A stretch of DNA of 64,000 nt from positions 186,001 through 250,000 of the forward strand of contig CANNCM010000003.1 in the NCBI GenBank assembly GCA_947503105.1, written 5' to 3'. Within the stretch, counting starts at the first letter, position 1. Each line of letters starts with the position of its first letter. The notes beneath the pieces were generated by a model. The model had not been told where the DNA came from. It did not search any database and saw only the letters and a program-made list of their open reading frames with translations. This DNA is from an uncultured Flavobacteriaceae bacterium. GTDB taxonomy: Bacteria; Bacteroidota; Bacteroidia; Flavobacteriales; Flavobacteriaceae. Positions 1 through 8,238 of this stretch are shown here, piece after piece. Both the position numbers and the translations under genes were made by a program.

Positions 1-745
1 TGTGTTGTGGTGTTTCGTATGGAAACTTACGAATAGGGTTTTCGCTTGCGCTTACAATTTCTTTAACGTATTGATCCTCAGAATTATATGAAATACTCCC
101 TCCCTCCACAATACTATTTGTAAAAATGGAAAACTGCTTTTTATAATCCTCAAAAGTTGGAAAAACATTAATGTGATCCCATGCAATTCCACTCAACAAT
201 GCAATATTAGGTTTGTAATGATGAAACTTTGGACGAGGATCAATAGGTGAGCTCAAATACTCATCGCCCTCAAGTACAATAAAATCATTCTCATCGGTCA
301 GTTGAACCATCACATCGAAACCCTCGAGTTGAGCACCAACCATATAATCTACCGTTTTGTTATGATAATTCAAGACATGCAAAATCATTGCAGTAATGGT
401 TGTTTTGCCATGACTTCCTCCAATCACTACTCGTGTTTTATGTTTAGATTGCTCATATATAAATTCTGGATATGAATAGATATTCAGCCCCAATTCTTGT
501 GCTTTGATCAGCTCAGGATTATCGGCCTTGGCGTGCATTCCTAATATTATAGCATCGATAGATGAGGTGATTTTTTCTGGAAACCAACCCATTTTAATTG
601 GCAATAGACCACAAGCATCTAATCTGGATTTTGAGGGATCAAAAATAACGTCGTCACTTCCAGTTACACACATTCCTTTTTGATGCAAAGCCAATGCTAG
701 GTTGTGCATCGCTGCACCACCAATGGCAATAAAATGAACATTCAT
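1..745 (-). CDS. mpl: Mpl/MurC-like peptidoglycan ligase, N-terminal part (runs off window)
   Basis: The N-terminal 248 residues of a Mur-ligase-family protein; the gene continues beyond position 1. It opens with MNVHFIAIGGAAMHN, a MurC/Mpl-type Rossmann start, and has the ATP-binding loop GSHGKTT at residues 110-116, followed by the central-domain motif LEGDEYLSSP. The GDEY form and the AAMHN opening favour Mpl (UDP-MurNAc:tripeptide ligase, murein recycling) over MurC, which usually has GTHGKTT. It acts in the cytoplasm. The ATG is at 743-745 on the minus strand. The TPR gene upstream ends 42 bp before it, so it is probably the last visible gene of an adk-obgE-TPR-mpl run. The C-terminal domain cannot be checked. 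Confidence 0.85.
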   Translation of the reverse strand, partial: MNVHFIAIGGAAMHNLALALHQKGMCVTGSDDVIFDPSKSRLDACGLLPIKMGWFPEKITSSIDAIILGMHAKADNPELIKAQELGLNIYSYPEFIYEQSKHKTRVVIGGSHGKTTITAMILHVLNYHNKTVDYMVGAQLEGFDVMVQLTDENDFIVLEGDEYLSSPIDPRPKFHHYKPNIALLSGIAWDHINVFPTFEDYKKQFSIFTNSIVEGGSISYNSEDQYVKEIVSASENPIRKFPYETPQH

Positions 746-787
746 AAAATTTATTTTAAGGTAAATATACGCAGAGTACTCAAAATT

Positions 788-1714
788 TTAGTTGGGCAGA
801 GATAATAAAATGCGCTTTTTTTCATTTTTTGCCAAATCAAATTTTGGATTCAATTTCAATGCAAATTCTAAATGCTGTAAAGCCTCTTCTCGTTTTTGTT
901 GTTTCAGATACAACTTAGACAATTGATAATGTGCCATTTCTAGCGGAGTTCTATCAATAGAATTAAATTTAGAAATGTATTTTTTTAATAAAAATAGTGC
1001 AGAACTGATATCCAATTCATCTTTTATACAGGCAATAGCAAGATCATAGTGCAACGAATTATTATGCGTTTTACATTCTGTTTGTGCCTTGTTTTCATGC
1101 GTTAAACAAGATATCGTTTGACGTAACTTCACCCCTTTCTCTGCAAAATTATTGGCTTGAATTTCGTCATTTTTTTGGTCAAAAATATAGGCCTTAGCAA
1201 AATAGCCATTGATTTTCGAAATGGCTTGAAGTTCATCGGCATAGGTCAATGCTATTTCATAACTCCCCCCCAATAGAGCGGGCAACTGAACATAGAGTTC
1301 TACCATAGCCCAACGCACTTCCCAATGCATTGGATCAAGTGTGGCCGCTTTAGAAAATGATTTTTTCACTTGACTGATCAACCCCAATGCTTTAAATTTG
1401 GAACCTTCTTTTGCCATTATACCCAATACACCACCATATTTGTAATGATAATTGGCGACACTCGGATTTGCTTGAACTAATTTTTCGTAATACAGCGCTG
1501 CATTGTCCCAATCCAAATTACGTCCATACACATCCCCAAGAAATTCGATAGCTTCATAATGTTTAGGATGCTGAGCAACAAAGTGCTCTAATTTTGGAGT
1601 CAACTCGTCGTATGATTTTGATGCCCACAGGGTACGAAAATCGTCGGGAATTTCTTGACTAAACATCATAATCGGAACGCAAAAAAACAATAAAAAATAG
1701 TGTGGTTTCATCAT
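788..1714 (-). CDS. Secreted or periplasmic TPR-repeat protein
   Basis: 308 residues. A hydrophobic N-terminus (FLLFFCVPIMMFSQE) looks like a Sec signal peptide ending near residue 20, so the protein is probably periplasmic. Helical TPR-type repeats follow: around residues 55-125 (HYEAIEFLGDVYGRNLDWDNAALYYEKLV) and 260-300 (REEALQHLEFALKLNPKFDLAK). TPR proteins are scaffolds for protein contacts; no enzyme motif is visible. It sits between obgE and mpl on the same strand with gaps of about 45 bp, consistent with one transcript, but the context does not give a specific role. Two adjacent ATGs make the start uncertain by one codon. Confidence 0.75.
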   Translation of the reverse strand: MMKPHYFLLFFCVPIMMFSQEIPDDFRTLWASKSYDELTPKLEHFVAQHPKHYEAIEFLGDVYGRNLDWDNAALYYEKLVQANPSVANYHYKYGGVLGIMAKEGSKFKALGLISQVKKSFSKAATLDPMHWEVRWAMVELYVQLPALLGGSYEIALTYADELQAISKINGYFAKAYIFDQKNDEIQANNFAEKGVKLRQTISCLTHENKAQTECKTHNNSLHYDLAIACIKDELDISSALFLLKKYISKFNSIDRTPLEMAHYQLSKLYLKQQKREEALQHLEFALKLNPKFDLAKNEKKRILLSLPN

Positions 1715-1760
1715 AATTGCTGTGATGTTATTTTATCAAAAAATAGTCCAAATTTATGAA

Positions 1761-2759
1761 TTAAACATTTAATTGCTTCCAAAGAAGATCTTTCAACTCT
1801 ACTATCCCTTTTTGAGCTGCAGAAGAAATAAACAAATAATCAACAGGCATTTCTTGATCCAAAATTTGTTTGAGTTCAGCTTCAAGCTCAGCATCCAACA
1901 AATCACTTTTTGAAATGGCTACAATGCGTTCTTTGTCTAACATTTCTGGATTATAACGCCGGAGTTCATCCAATAAAATATCATATTGGTTTTTGATATC
2001 ATCTGCATCGGCTGGAATAAGAAATAGCAAAATAGAATTACGTTCAATATGTCTTAAAAAATAATGTCCTAGACCTTTTCCCTCTGCTGCACCTTCAATT
2101 ATTCCTGGAATATCGGCCATTACAAAAGATTGAAAATCTCTGTATTCTACAATTCCTAAATTGGGTTTTAGAGTTGTAAATTCATAATCGGCAATTTTTG
2201 GCTTTGCCGAAGTAATGACCGAAAGTAAGGTAGATTTTCCTGCGTTTGGAAATCCAACGAGTCCAACATCGGCAAGAATTTTTAATTCTATAGTAACATA
2301 TTTTTCTTCAGATGGCATGCCGGGCTGTGCATAGCGTGGCGTTTGGTTTGTTGGAGACTTGAAGTGCCAATTTCCCCGACCACCCTTTCCGCCTTCACAC
2401 AGAATTATTTCCTGATCGTGTTCTGTGATTTCAAATATAATCGCATTCGTTTCTGTATCGCGCACAACCGTTCCAAGAGGTACTTCTACAAAAACATCTG
2501 TTCCATCAGCACCAGTACTTCGGCTTTTGCTGCCATGTTCTCCATGACCTGCTCTAAAATGTTTTTTAAATTTTAGATGATGTAAAGTCCACAAATTTTC
2601 ATTTCCTCTCACGATGACGTGGCCACCACGACCTCCGTCACCACCGTCGGGTCCTCCTTTAGTAATGTATTTTTCGCGATGAAGATGTACCGATCCCTTG
2701 CCCCCATTGCCAGAGCAAGCATATAATTTTATGTAATCAACAAAATTGCCTTCAGTCAT
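1761..2759 (-). CDS. obgE: GTPase Obg
   Basis: 332-residue Obg/CgtA GTPase involved in 50S ribosomal subunit maturation and stress control. The glycine-rich Obg fold covers about residues 5-160 ([21 protein letters not shown]). The G domain follows, with G1 at 169-176 (GFPNAGKS), G3 DIPGIIEGA and G4 SKSD. It ends just after the G domain, so it lacks the C-terminal OCT extension of longer Obg proteins, a compact form usual in Bacteroidota. The ATG lies 13 bp downstream of the adk stop, so the two genes are almost certainly co-transcribed. Confidence 0.96.
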   Translation of the reverse strand: MTEGNFVDYIKLYACSGNGGKGSVHLHREKYITKGGPDGGDGGRGGHVIVRGNENLWTLHHLKFKKHFRAGHGEHGSKSRSTGADGTDVFVEVPLGTVVRDTETNAIIFEITEHDQEIILCEGGKGGRGNWHFKSPTNQTPRYAQPGMPSEEKYVTIELKILADVGLVGFPNAGKSTLLSVITSAKPKIADYEFTTLKPNLGIVEYRDFQSFVMADIPGIIEGAAEGKGLGHYFLRHIERNSILLFLIPADADDIKNQYDILLDELRRYNPEMLDKERIVAISKSDLLDAELEAELKQILDQEMPVDYLFISSAAQKGIVELKDLLWKQLNV

Positions 2760-2772
2760 CGTTCCTATTTAT

Positions 2773-3345
2773 TTATAAAGCATCAATCACCGCATTGAGG
2801 CGCTGAGTTATCGCTTCAATATCGCCCACACCATCGACACCATGATATTTTCCTTTTTTCTCATAATAAGATTTTAAAATAGCCGTTTCCTTGTAATATA
2901 TTTCTATTCTATTTCGAACAATTTCTTCTGATGAATCATCAGGTCTTCCACTAGTTTCTCCGCGTTTCAAAAGACGCTTCACCAAAATTTCATCATCTAC
3001 TTCCAAAGCAATCATAGCATTGACCTCTGCAGCATAGGTTTTCAAAATTTCATCCAAAGCTTCAGCTTGAACTATATTTCTAGGAAAGCCATCAAAAATA
3101 AAGCCATTGGCCTGTGGAGTTCTTGAAACAACATCGCCTAGCATATCAACAGTCACTTGATCTGGAACAAGCTCTCCTTTGTCCATATAAGATTTGGCCA
3201 AAAGCCCCAAATCTGTTTGATTTTTTATGTTATAACGAAAGACGTCTCCTGTAGAAATATGAACAAGATCATACGTCTCTTTTAAAAAATTGGCTTGAGT
3301 TCCTTTTCCTGCTCCAGGAGGACCAAATAGTACAATATTTTTCAT
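2773..3345 (-). CDS. adk: Adenylate kinase
   Basis: 190 residues. Catalyses ATP + AMP = 2 ADP in the cytoplasm. The P-loop GPPGAGKGTQ is at residues 8-17. The AMP-binding motif appears as FDGFPRN, and the LID region is short (KRGETSGRPDD), without the four-Cys zinc LID of longer bacterial enzymes. It is the first gene of the minus-strand run toward obgE. A -7-like element lies about 155 bp upstream at 3501-3508, with a 9-bp inverted repeat between it and the start codon. Confidence 0.96.
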   Translation of the reverse strand: MKNIVLFGPPGAGKGTQANFLKETYDLVHISTGDVFRYNIKNQTDLGLLAKSYMDKGELVPDQVTVDMLGDVVSRTPQANGFIFDGFPRNIVQAEALDEILKTYAAEVNAMIALEVDDEILVKRLLKRGETSGRPDDSSEEIVRNRIEIYYKETAILKSYYEKKGKYHGVDGVGDIEAITQRLNAVIDAL

Positions 3346-3380
3346 CTGTTTATTTTTATTGCTTTTTATCTGACATATGG

Positions 3381-3431
3381 AACATCCATAAAATCATTCC
3401 GTTGCGTGAATAAATTTTAATCATGGATGTT
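3381..3431. repeat. 9-bp inverted repeat in adk/purK divergent gap
   Basis: AACATCCAT at 3381-3389 pairs perfectly with ATGGATGTT at 3423-3431, leaving a 33-nt spacer. It would lie in the adk 5' leader if transcription starts at the -7-like box at 3501-3508. It could be a leader hairpin or a two-site operator; there is no U-tract to make it a terminator. Confidence 0.4.
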
Positions 3432-3500
3432 TCATTTTTTATTATGACAATTTTATAATTTAAAGAAAAAATCTCTAAAAATTGAATTTATATTCGGCCA

Positions 3501-3508
3501 CAAAGATA
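3501..3508 (-). promoter_or_regulatory. Candidate -7 element for adk-obgE
   Basis: On the minus strand this reads TATCTTTG, an exact match to the Bacteroidota -7 consensus TAnnTTTG. No clear TTTG -33 box lies 19-21 bp upstream. The implied leader is about 150 nt. Confidence 0.4.
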
Positions 3509-3561
3509 ATTAATTACTAAGGTTAAAAAGGGTTTTTGCTGTAAGATTCCATTTTTAAGTG

Positions 3562-3569
3562 TATTTTTG
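3562..3569 (+). promoter_or_regulatory. Candidate -7 element for purK-purE
   Basis: TATTTTTG matches TAnnTTTG and lies about 34 bp before the likely purK ATG (3603). A TTTG occurs at 3534-3537, but the 24-bp spacing is longer than the usual 19-21. Confidence 0.45.
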
Positions 3570-3602
3570 TAACAGAATTAAAACTTTAGCAATTTGACGA
3601 CT

Positions 3603-4757
3603 ATGCACGTTTTCTCTTCTCAACATAAAGTCGGTATTTTGGGCGGTGGACAACTAGGAAAAATGCTCCTTTACAACACGCGAAAATTTGACATTCACAC
3701 ATGTGTTTTAGATCCAAACCCCGAGGCTCCAAGTAAAATTGCTTGCAATGCGTTTTTTGTTGGTGATCTTATGGATTACGATACTGTTTTTGAGTTTGGA
3801 AAAAACGTAGATACACTCACCATCGAAATTGAAAATGTAAATGTGGATGCGCTCAGTGCTCTCGAAAAAGAAGGTGTGAAAGTCTATCCGTCGGCTGAAA
3901 CATTAGCAACAATTCAAAACAAAGCAAAACAAAAGCTTTTTTATGTAGACCACCAGTTGCCAACGGCAGAATTTACTAGATATGCATATATCGAAGAACT
4001 CAAACGTGCAGTGGAACATAAGGTTCAAGCCTTACCATTTGTGTGGAAAAGTGCACAATTTGGATATGATGGAAAAGGAGTAAAAATAGTTCGAAAGAGT
4101 TCTGACTTGGACGAACTTCCAAACGTAGAATGTATTGCCGAAGCATTAGTGCCTTTTAAAAAAGAACTTGCTGTAACAGTTGCGAGAACACCAAACGGTG
4201 AAGTTGGTGTGTATCCGGTTGTTGAAATGGAATTTCATCCAGAAGCCAATCAGGTAGAATATGTGTTGTGCCCTGCTCGAATTCCAGAAAATTTAGCCAA
4301 AAAAGCAGAACTCGTTGCTCTAAAAACTGCAGCAGCTTTTCATCATGTTGGCCTTCTAGCTGTAGAATTATTTCTTACAGAAAATGATGATATTCTAATC
4401 AATGAAGTTGCTCCACGACCACACAATTCGGGTCACCAAACTATAGAGGCAAGTTATACTTCTCAATTTGAACAACATATACGAGCAATTCTAAATCTCC
4501 CATTGGGGGAAACAAAAAATAAAGTGAGTGGCGTAATGGTCAATCTTGTAGGCGAAGAGGGGCATCAAGGCGAAGTTGTGTATAAAAATATTGAAGAAAT
4601 TTTAAAATTAGATGGGGTAACTCCTCATATTTATGGCAAAAAAGAAACACGCCCTTTTAGAAAAATGGGGCATGTAACCATAGTACACCCCGAAATAAAT
4701 CAAGCTCGAGCAATTGCTCAGCAAGTAAAAGAAACCATCAAAGTAATAAGTAAATAA
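3603..4757 (+). CDS. purK: N5-carboxyaminoimidazole ribonucleotide synthase
   Basis: ATP-grasp enzyme converting AIR, ATP and bicarbonate to N5-CAIR in purine biosynthesis. About 384 residues from the ATG at 3603; a TTG three codons upstream (3594) is possible but less likely. The N-terminal GILGGGQLGKML nucleotide-fold motif, the ATP-grasp segment FGYDGKGVKIV and the metal-binding EVAPRPHNSGH are all visible. The purE start is one base after its stop, so the two consecutive pathway steps are translationally linked. The gene is divergent from adk. Confidence 0.96.
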   Translation: MHVFSSQHKVGILGGGQLGKMLLYNTRKFDIHTCVLDPNPEAPSKIACNAFFVGDLMDYDTVFEFGKNVDTLTIEIENVNVDALSALEKEGVKVYPSAETLATIQNKAKQKLFYVDHQLPTAEFTRYAYIEELKRAVEHKVQALPFVWKSAQFGYDGKGVKIVRKSSDLDELPNVECIAEALVPFKKELAVTVARTPNGEVGVYPVVEMEFHPEANQVEYVLCPARIPENLAKKAELVALKTAAAFHHVGLLAVELFLTENDDILINEVAPRPHNSGHQTIEASYTSQFEQHIRAILNLPLGETKNKVSGVMVNLVGEEGHQGEVVYKNIEEILKLDGVTPHIYGKKETRPFRKMGHVTIVHPEINQARAIAQQVKETIKVISK

Positions 4758-4758
4758 T

Positions 4759-5244
4759 ATGGCACAAGTAGGAATCATCATGGGAAGCGACAGCGATATG
4801 CCTGTCATGAAAGAAGCAATAGAGATACTAAAAAGTTTCGATATTGATATTGAAGTCGATATTGTTTCGGCCCATCGTACACCAGAAAAATTGATGGAAT
4901 ATGGATCTAGCGCACACCAAAGAGGGCTGAAAGTTATCATTGCTGGAGCTGGCGGTGCAGCGCATCTTCCAGGTATGATTGCAGCTGTAAGTCCTTTGCC
5001 TGTGATTGGTGTGCCTGTAAAATCTAGCAACTCTATAGATGGATGGGATTCTATTTTATCAATTCTACAAATGCCAGGCGGAGTGCCTGTAGCAACAGTT
5101 GCACTTAATGGTGCGAAAAATGCAGGAATTTTGGCCGCACAAATTATCGGTGCTTCAGATCAATGTGTTTTAGATAAAGTTCAATTTTACAAGCAAGGAC
5201 TGAAAGTTAAAGTAGAAAAGGCATCAAAAAACTTAAAGTACTAA
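4759..5244 (+). CDS. purE: N5-CAIR mutase, class I
   Basis: 161 residues. Converts N5-CAIR, the PurK product, to CAIR. Class I signatures are present: GSDSDMPVM near the start, SAHRTPEKL with the catalytic His, and the glycine-rich AGAGGAAHLPGM loop followed by PLPVIGVPV. It lies immediately behind purK, and only 18 bp separate it from the M3 peptidase gene, so the three may share a transcript. Confidence 0.97.
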   Translation: MAQVGIIMGSDSDMPVMKEAIEILKSFDIDIEVDIVSAHRTPEKLMEYGSSAHQRGLKVIIAGAGGAAHLPGMIAAVSPLPVIGVPVKSSNSIDGWDSILSILQMPGGVPVATVALNGAKNAGILAAQIIGASDQCVLDKVQFYKQGLKVKVEKASKNLKY

Positions 5245-5262
5245 CCCTGTAGAATCAAGCGA

Positions 5263-7290
5263 ATGACTATTCTGAACCAGCGTTTTCAAACTCCGTATGG
5301 AACTGCGCCTTTTTCAAAAATAAATACAAGTGATTTTCCAGCTGCTTTCACAACCGCTATAGAAAAAGCCAAAGCAAATATTGATACTATTTGTAAAAAT
5401 AATACTCCCCCAACATTCGAAAATACAATTGAAACTTTAGAGTTTTCTGGATTAGAATTAGAGCGAATTTCAAGTTTATTTTTTAATCTGAATGCCGCAG
5501 AAACCACTGAAGAGATTCAACAAATTGCTCAAAAAGTATCGCCACTTCTCTCCGAGTTCTCAAATGATGTAGCTTTAAATCAAGTTCTTTTTGAAAAAAT
5601 AAAAAGTGTTTTTGAACAAAAAGATGATTTAAAATTAACCACAGAACAGCAGCAACTTTTAGAAAAAAAATATAAGAGCTTTTCAAGAAATGGAGCTTTG
5701 CTCAATTTTGAAGATAAAGAAAAATTAAGAGCAATTGACAAATCTCTGAGCCGTTTGAAACTCACTTTTGGCGAACATTTATTGGCCGAAACAAACCGAT
5801 ATGAACTTCATATTACTGAAGAATCGGACTTGGATGGACTGCCAGAAGATGAAAAAGAAGCCGCAAAGCTACGCGCCGAACAAAAACAAAAAAAGGGGTG
5901 GATCATCAGCTTGGATTATCCGAGTTATATCCCTTTTATGAAATATGCAAAAAATCGCAAACTCCGTAAAAAACTAGCCTGTGCTTTTGGAAAGAAGGGA
6001 TTTCATAATGATGCTCTTGATAACCAGAATATTGTTTTGGAAATTGCCAATCTACGTCAGCAACGTGCTACGCTTTTGGGATATAAAACACATGCGCATT
6101 ACGTCTTGGAGGAACGCATGGCAAAAACGCCAGAAAAAGTCATGCATTTTTTAAATGATTTGCTTGAAAAGGCAACACCTTTTGCCAAAAAAGAATTTGA
6201 AACTTTAAGTGCTTTTTCAAAAAAACAAGATGGCATTGAAGACCTTCAAAAATGGGACAGTGCATATTATTCGGAACAACTCAAAAAACAACTTTTTGAT
6301 ATAGACGATACACAGTTAAAACCATATTTTAAGCTCGAAAATGTAGTTGATGGCGCTTTTAAGATTGCCAATATATTATTTGGTCTTCAGTTCGAGGAAT
6401 CAAATGATATTGACACTTATCATGAGGATGTAATGACGTACAAAGTGGTCGATAAAAACGCCAATTTAGTGGCTGTTTTTTATGCCGATTTTTTTCCAAG
6501 AAAAGGAAAACGTAGTGGGGCATGGATGACCTCTTTTAAGCCTCAATATATTTTAAATAATATCAACGAAAGACCACACGTCTCTATTGTTTGCAACTTT
6601 ACAAAACCCACAAAAACAAAACCTTCCCTACTGACTTTCAATGAAGTAACAACCCTATTTCACGAATTTGGACATGCATTACATGGCATGTTGGCCAACA
6701 CCACCTACCCTAGTCTTTCTGGCACAAGTGTAGCTTGGGATTTTGTAGAACTCCCAAGTCAATTGATGGAAAATTGGTGTTATGAAAAAGAGGCTTTAAG
6801 CTTGTTTGCAACACATTACAAAACTGGAGAATTGATCCCAATGGAGTGGATTGATAAAATCAAAGCTGCAGAAAAATTTCAACAAGGCATGCAAACGCTT
6901 CGCCAACTTAGTTTTGGACTTTTAGATATGCGTTGGCATGGACAAAACCCCTCTGCAATTACGTGTGTAAAAACACACGAAAAAGAAGTGTTTTTATCGA
7001 CACAACTTTATCCAGATGTTGCAGAAAATTGTATGTCCACTGCTTTTGCTCATATTTTTCAAGGAGGCTATTCTTCGGGCTATTACAGCTACAAATGGGC
7101 CGAGGTTTTAGATGCTGATGCTTTTGCCTATTTTAAGAGCACGTCTATTTTTGATGCTAAAATTGCCAAAAAATTAGAAGCTCATATTTTGAGTCAAGGC
7201 GGTACAGAAGAACCCCTAGTTTTGTATAAAAAGTTTAGAGGAAAAAACGCCACTAATAAAGCGCTTTTAGAACGTGCAGGCCTCGTGTAG
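5263..7290 (+). CDS. M3 family oligopeptidase (PrlC/Dcp-like)
   Basis: 675-residue zinc metallopeptidase of the thimet oligopeptidase family. The zinc site HEFGHALH starts at residue 467, and the third ligand region ELPSQLMENW follows about 30 residues later. No signal peptide is seen at MTILNQRFQTPYG, so cytoplasmic degradation of short peptides is likely. The length matches PrlC (oligopeptidase A) and Dcp; the sequence does not settle which. It follows purE by 18 bp and converges with the membrane gene downstream. Confidence 0.93.
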   Translation: MTILNQRFQTPYGTAPFSKINTSDFPAAFTTAIEKAKANIDTICKNNTPPTFENTIETLEFSGLELERISSLFFNLNAAETTEEIQQIAQKVSPLLSEFSNDVALNQVLFEKIKSVFEQKDDLKLTTEQQQLLEKKYKSFSRNGALLNFEDKEKLRAIDKSLSRLKLTFGEHLLAETNRYELHITEESDLDGLPEDEKEAAKLRAEQKQKKGWIISLDYPSYIPFMKYAKNRKLRKKLACAFGKKGFHNDALDNQNIVLEIANLRQQRATLLGYKTHAHYVLEERMAKTPEKVMHFLNDLLEKATPFAKKEFETLSAFSKKQDGIEDLQKWDSAYYSEQLKKQLFDIDDTQLKPYFKLENVVDGAFKIANILFGLQFEESNDIDTYHEDVMTYKVVDKNANLVAVFYADFFPRKGKRSGAWMTSFKPQYILNNINERPHVSIVCNFTKPTKTKPSLLTFNEVTTLFHEFGHALHGMLANTTYPSLSGTSVAWDFVELPSQLMENWCYEKEALSLFATHYKTGELIPMEWIDKIKAAEKFQQGMQTLRQLSFGLLDMRWHGQNPSAITCVKTHEKEVFLSTQLYPDVAENCMSTAFAHIFQGGYSSGYYSYKWAEVLDADAFAYFKSTSIFDAKIAKKLEAHILSQGGTEEPLVLYKKFRGKNATNKALLERAGLV

Positions 7291-7302
7291 ACCTCTTATG
7301 TG

Positions 7303-8121
7303 CTAATTTAGACTAATCCATATCGCCCACCAAAAAACAGGTAGGGCTTCAACCCAAAATGCGGTGTAATAAGTTGAATTTTCTGGCTGACTTTTATAAA
7401 TGAAAACACACAAAATAATCAGTATTATTGATGTTGAGATCATTTCAATTTCAAATAAATTATTATTAAAAAACACAAAAGAAAATAAAAGGAAAACTCC
7501 AAAGTAACCAAGCTTTTTTGTGTTGGATAATCCAATTTTTTGTGGAATAGTTGACAATTTTAAGTCATCAAAGTTCATGTCTCTAATTTCGAAAGGGAGC
7601 ATTAAGACAAAAATAAAAACAAAGCGCTCCACTACCCAAATAAAATTAATGTCAATGAAATTCAAATTATTATGAAACTGTGGTAATAACGCTGTTGTAA
7701 TAGCCCATACAAAAGCGATGATGTAGATCTTCAGACCGCTTATTTTTCTTAAACTTTTTTGGGAAATCCACGATAATGGCATCCCATAAAAAAAAGTAAT
7801 GGCGCCTAACACGAGTAAGCCCAATTGTACATTTAACCCCAACTGAAAAAAACAAAATATAAATCCGAAAACACAGATCAAACTGAGGGTTTGAATGTCT
7901 TTGAGTTTTGTCGTTAATGATCTGTAATGAAATTTGGTTAAACCAAAATACTTGACAAAATTATACCCAATAATTGTGGCAAAAAATAGAGCACAAAAAA
8001 AGACAACATCAGTGTGGGATTTAGATTTTAGTGAAGTTAAATGACTGAGTGCTACCACAGAACAAGCCACATGCAAACTGCTATTGATGTAAAATTTAAA
8101 AATTCGTTTTAGAAGACTCAC
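7303..8121 (-). CDS. UbiA-like integral membrane protein
   Basis: 272 residues with about eight hydrophobic helices, resembling UbiA prenyltransferases. LPFEIRDMNFDDLKLSTIPQKIG resembles the second Asp-rich motif followed by the TIPxxxG segment. The first UbiA motif (NxxxDxxxD) is not clearly present; the equivalent place reads NFVKYFG. It may therefore be a divergent or non-catalytic member. The start is a GTG (8119-8121). A -7-like box lies only a few bases upstream, leaving almost no leader. The substrate is unknown. Confidence 0.6.
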   Translation of the reverse strand: MSLLKRIFKFYINSSLHVACSVVALSHLTSLKSKSHTDVVFFCALFFATIIGYNFVKYFGLTKFHYRSLTTKLKDIQTLSLICVFGFIFCFFQLGLNVQLGLLVLGAITFFYGMPLSWISQKSLRKISGLKIYIIAFVWAITTALLPQFHNNLNFIDINFIWVVERFVFIFVLMLPFEIRDMNFDDLKLSTIPQKIGLSNTKKLGYFGVFLLFSFVFFNNNLFEIEMISTSIILIILCVFIYKSQPENSTYYTAFWVEALPVFWWAIWISLN

Positions 8122-8125
8122 GCTG

Positions 8126-8133
8126 CAAAAATA
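8126..8133 (-). promoter_or_regulatory. -7-like element directly upstream of UbiA-like gene
   Basis: Minus-strand TATTTTTG matches TAnnTTTG, but it ends only 5 bp before the GTG codon. Either the mRNA is leaderless, the true start is further in, or the match is chance. No -33 box is seen. Confidence 0.25.
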
Positions 8134-8207
8134 ATCAAACTGTTAATAAGCTTAAAAATCGGTTAAAAACTTTAACATACTATCAAAAAAAAGGATAAAT
8201 AAATCCG

Positions 8208-8215
8208 TAATTTTG
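8208..8215 (+). promoter_or_regulatory. Candidate -7 element for gcvP
   Basis: TAATTTTG matches TAnnTTTG and lies 23 bp before the gcvP ATG. No convincing -33 TTTG is present. I see no glycine riboswitch in the short leader. Confidence 0.45.
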
Positions 8216-8238
8216 TTTTTTATTTTAATTCGTAAAAT

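Noticed and set aside
4608-5030. Antisense open frame across purK/purE
   Set aside because: It lies opposite two strongly conserved genes and has no recognisable features.
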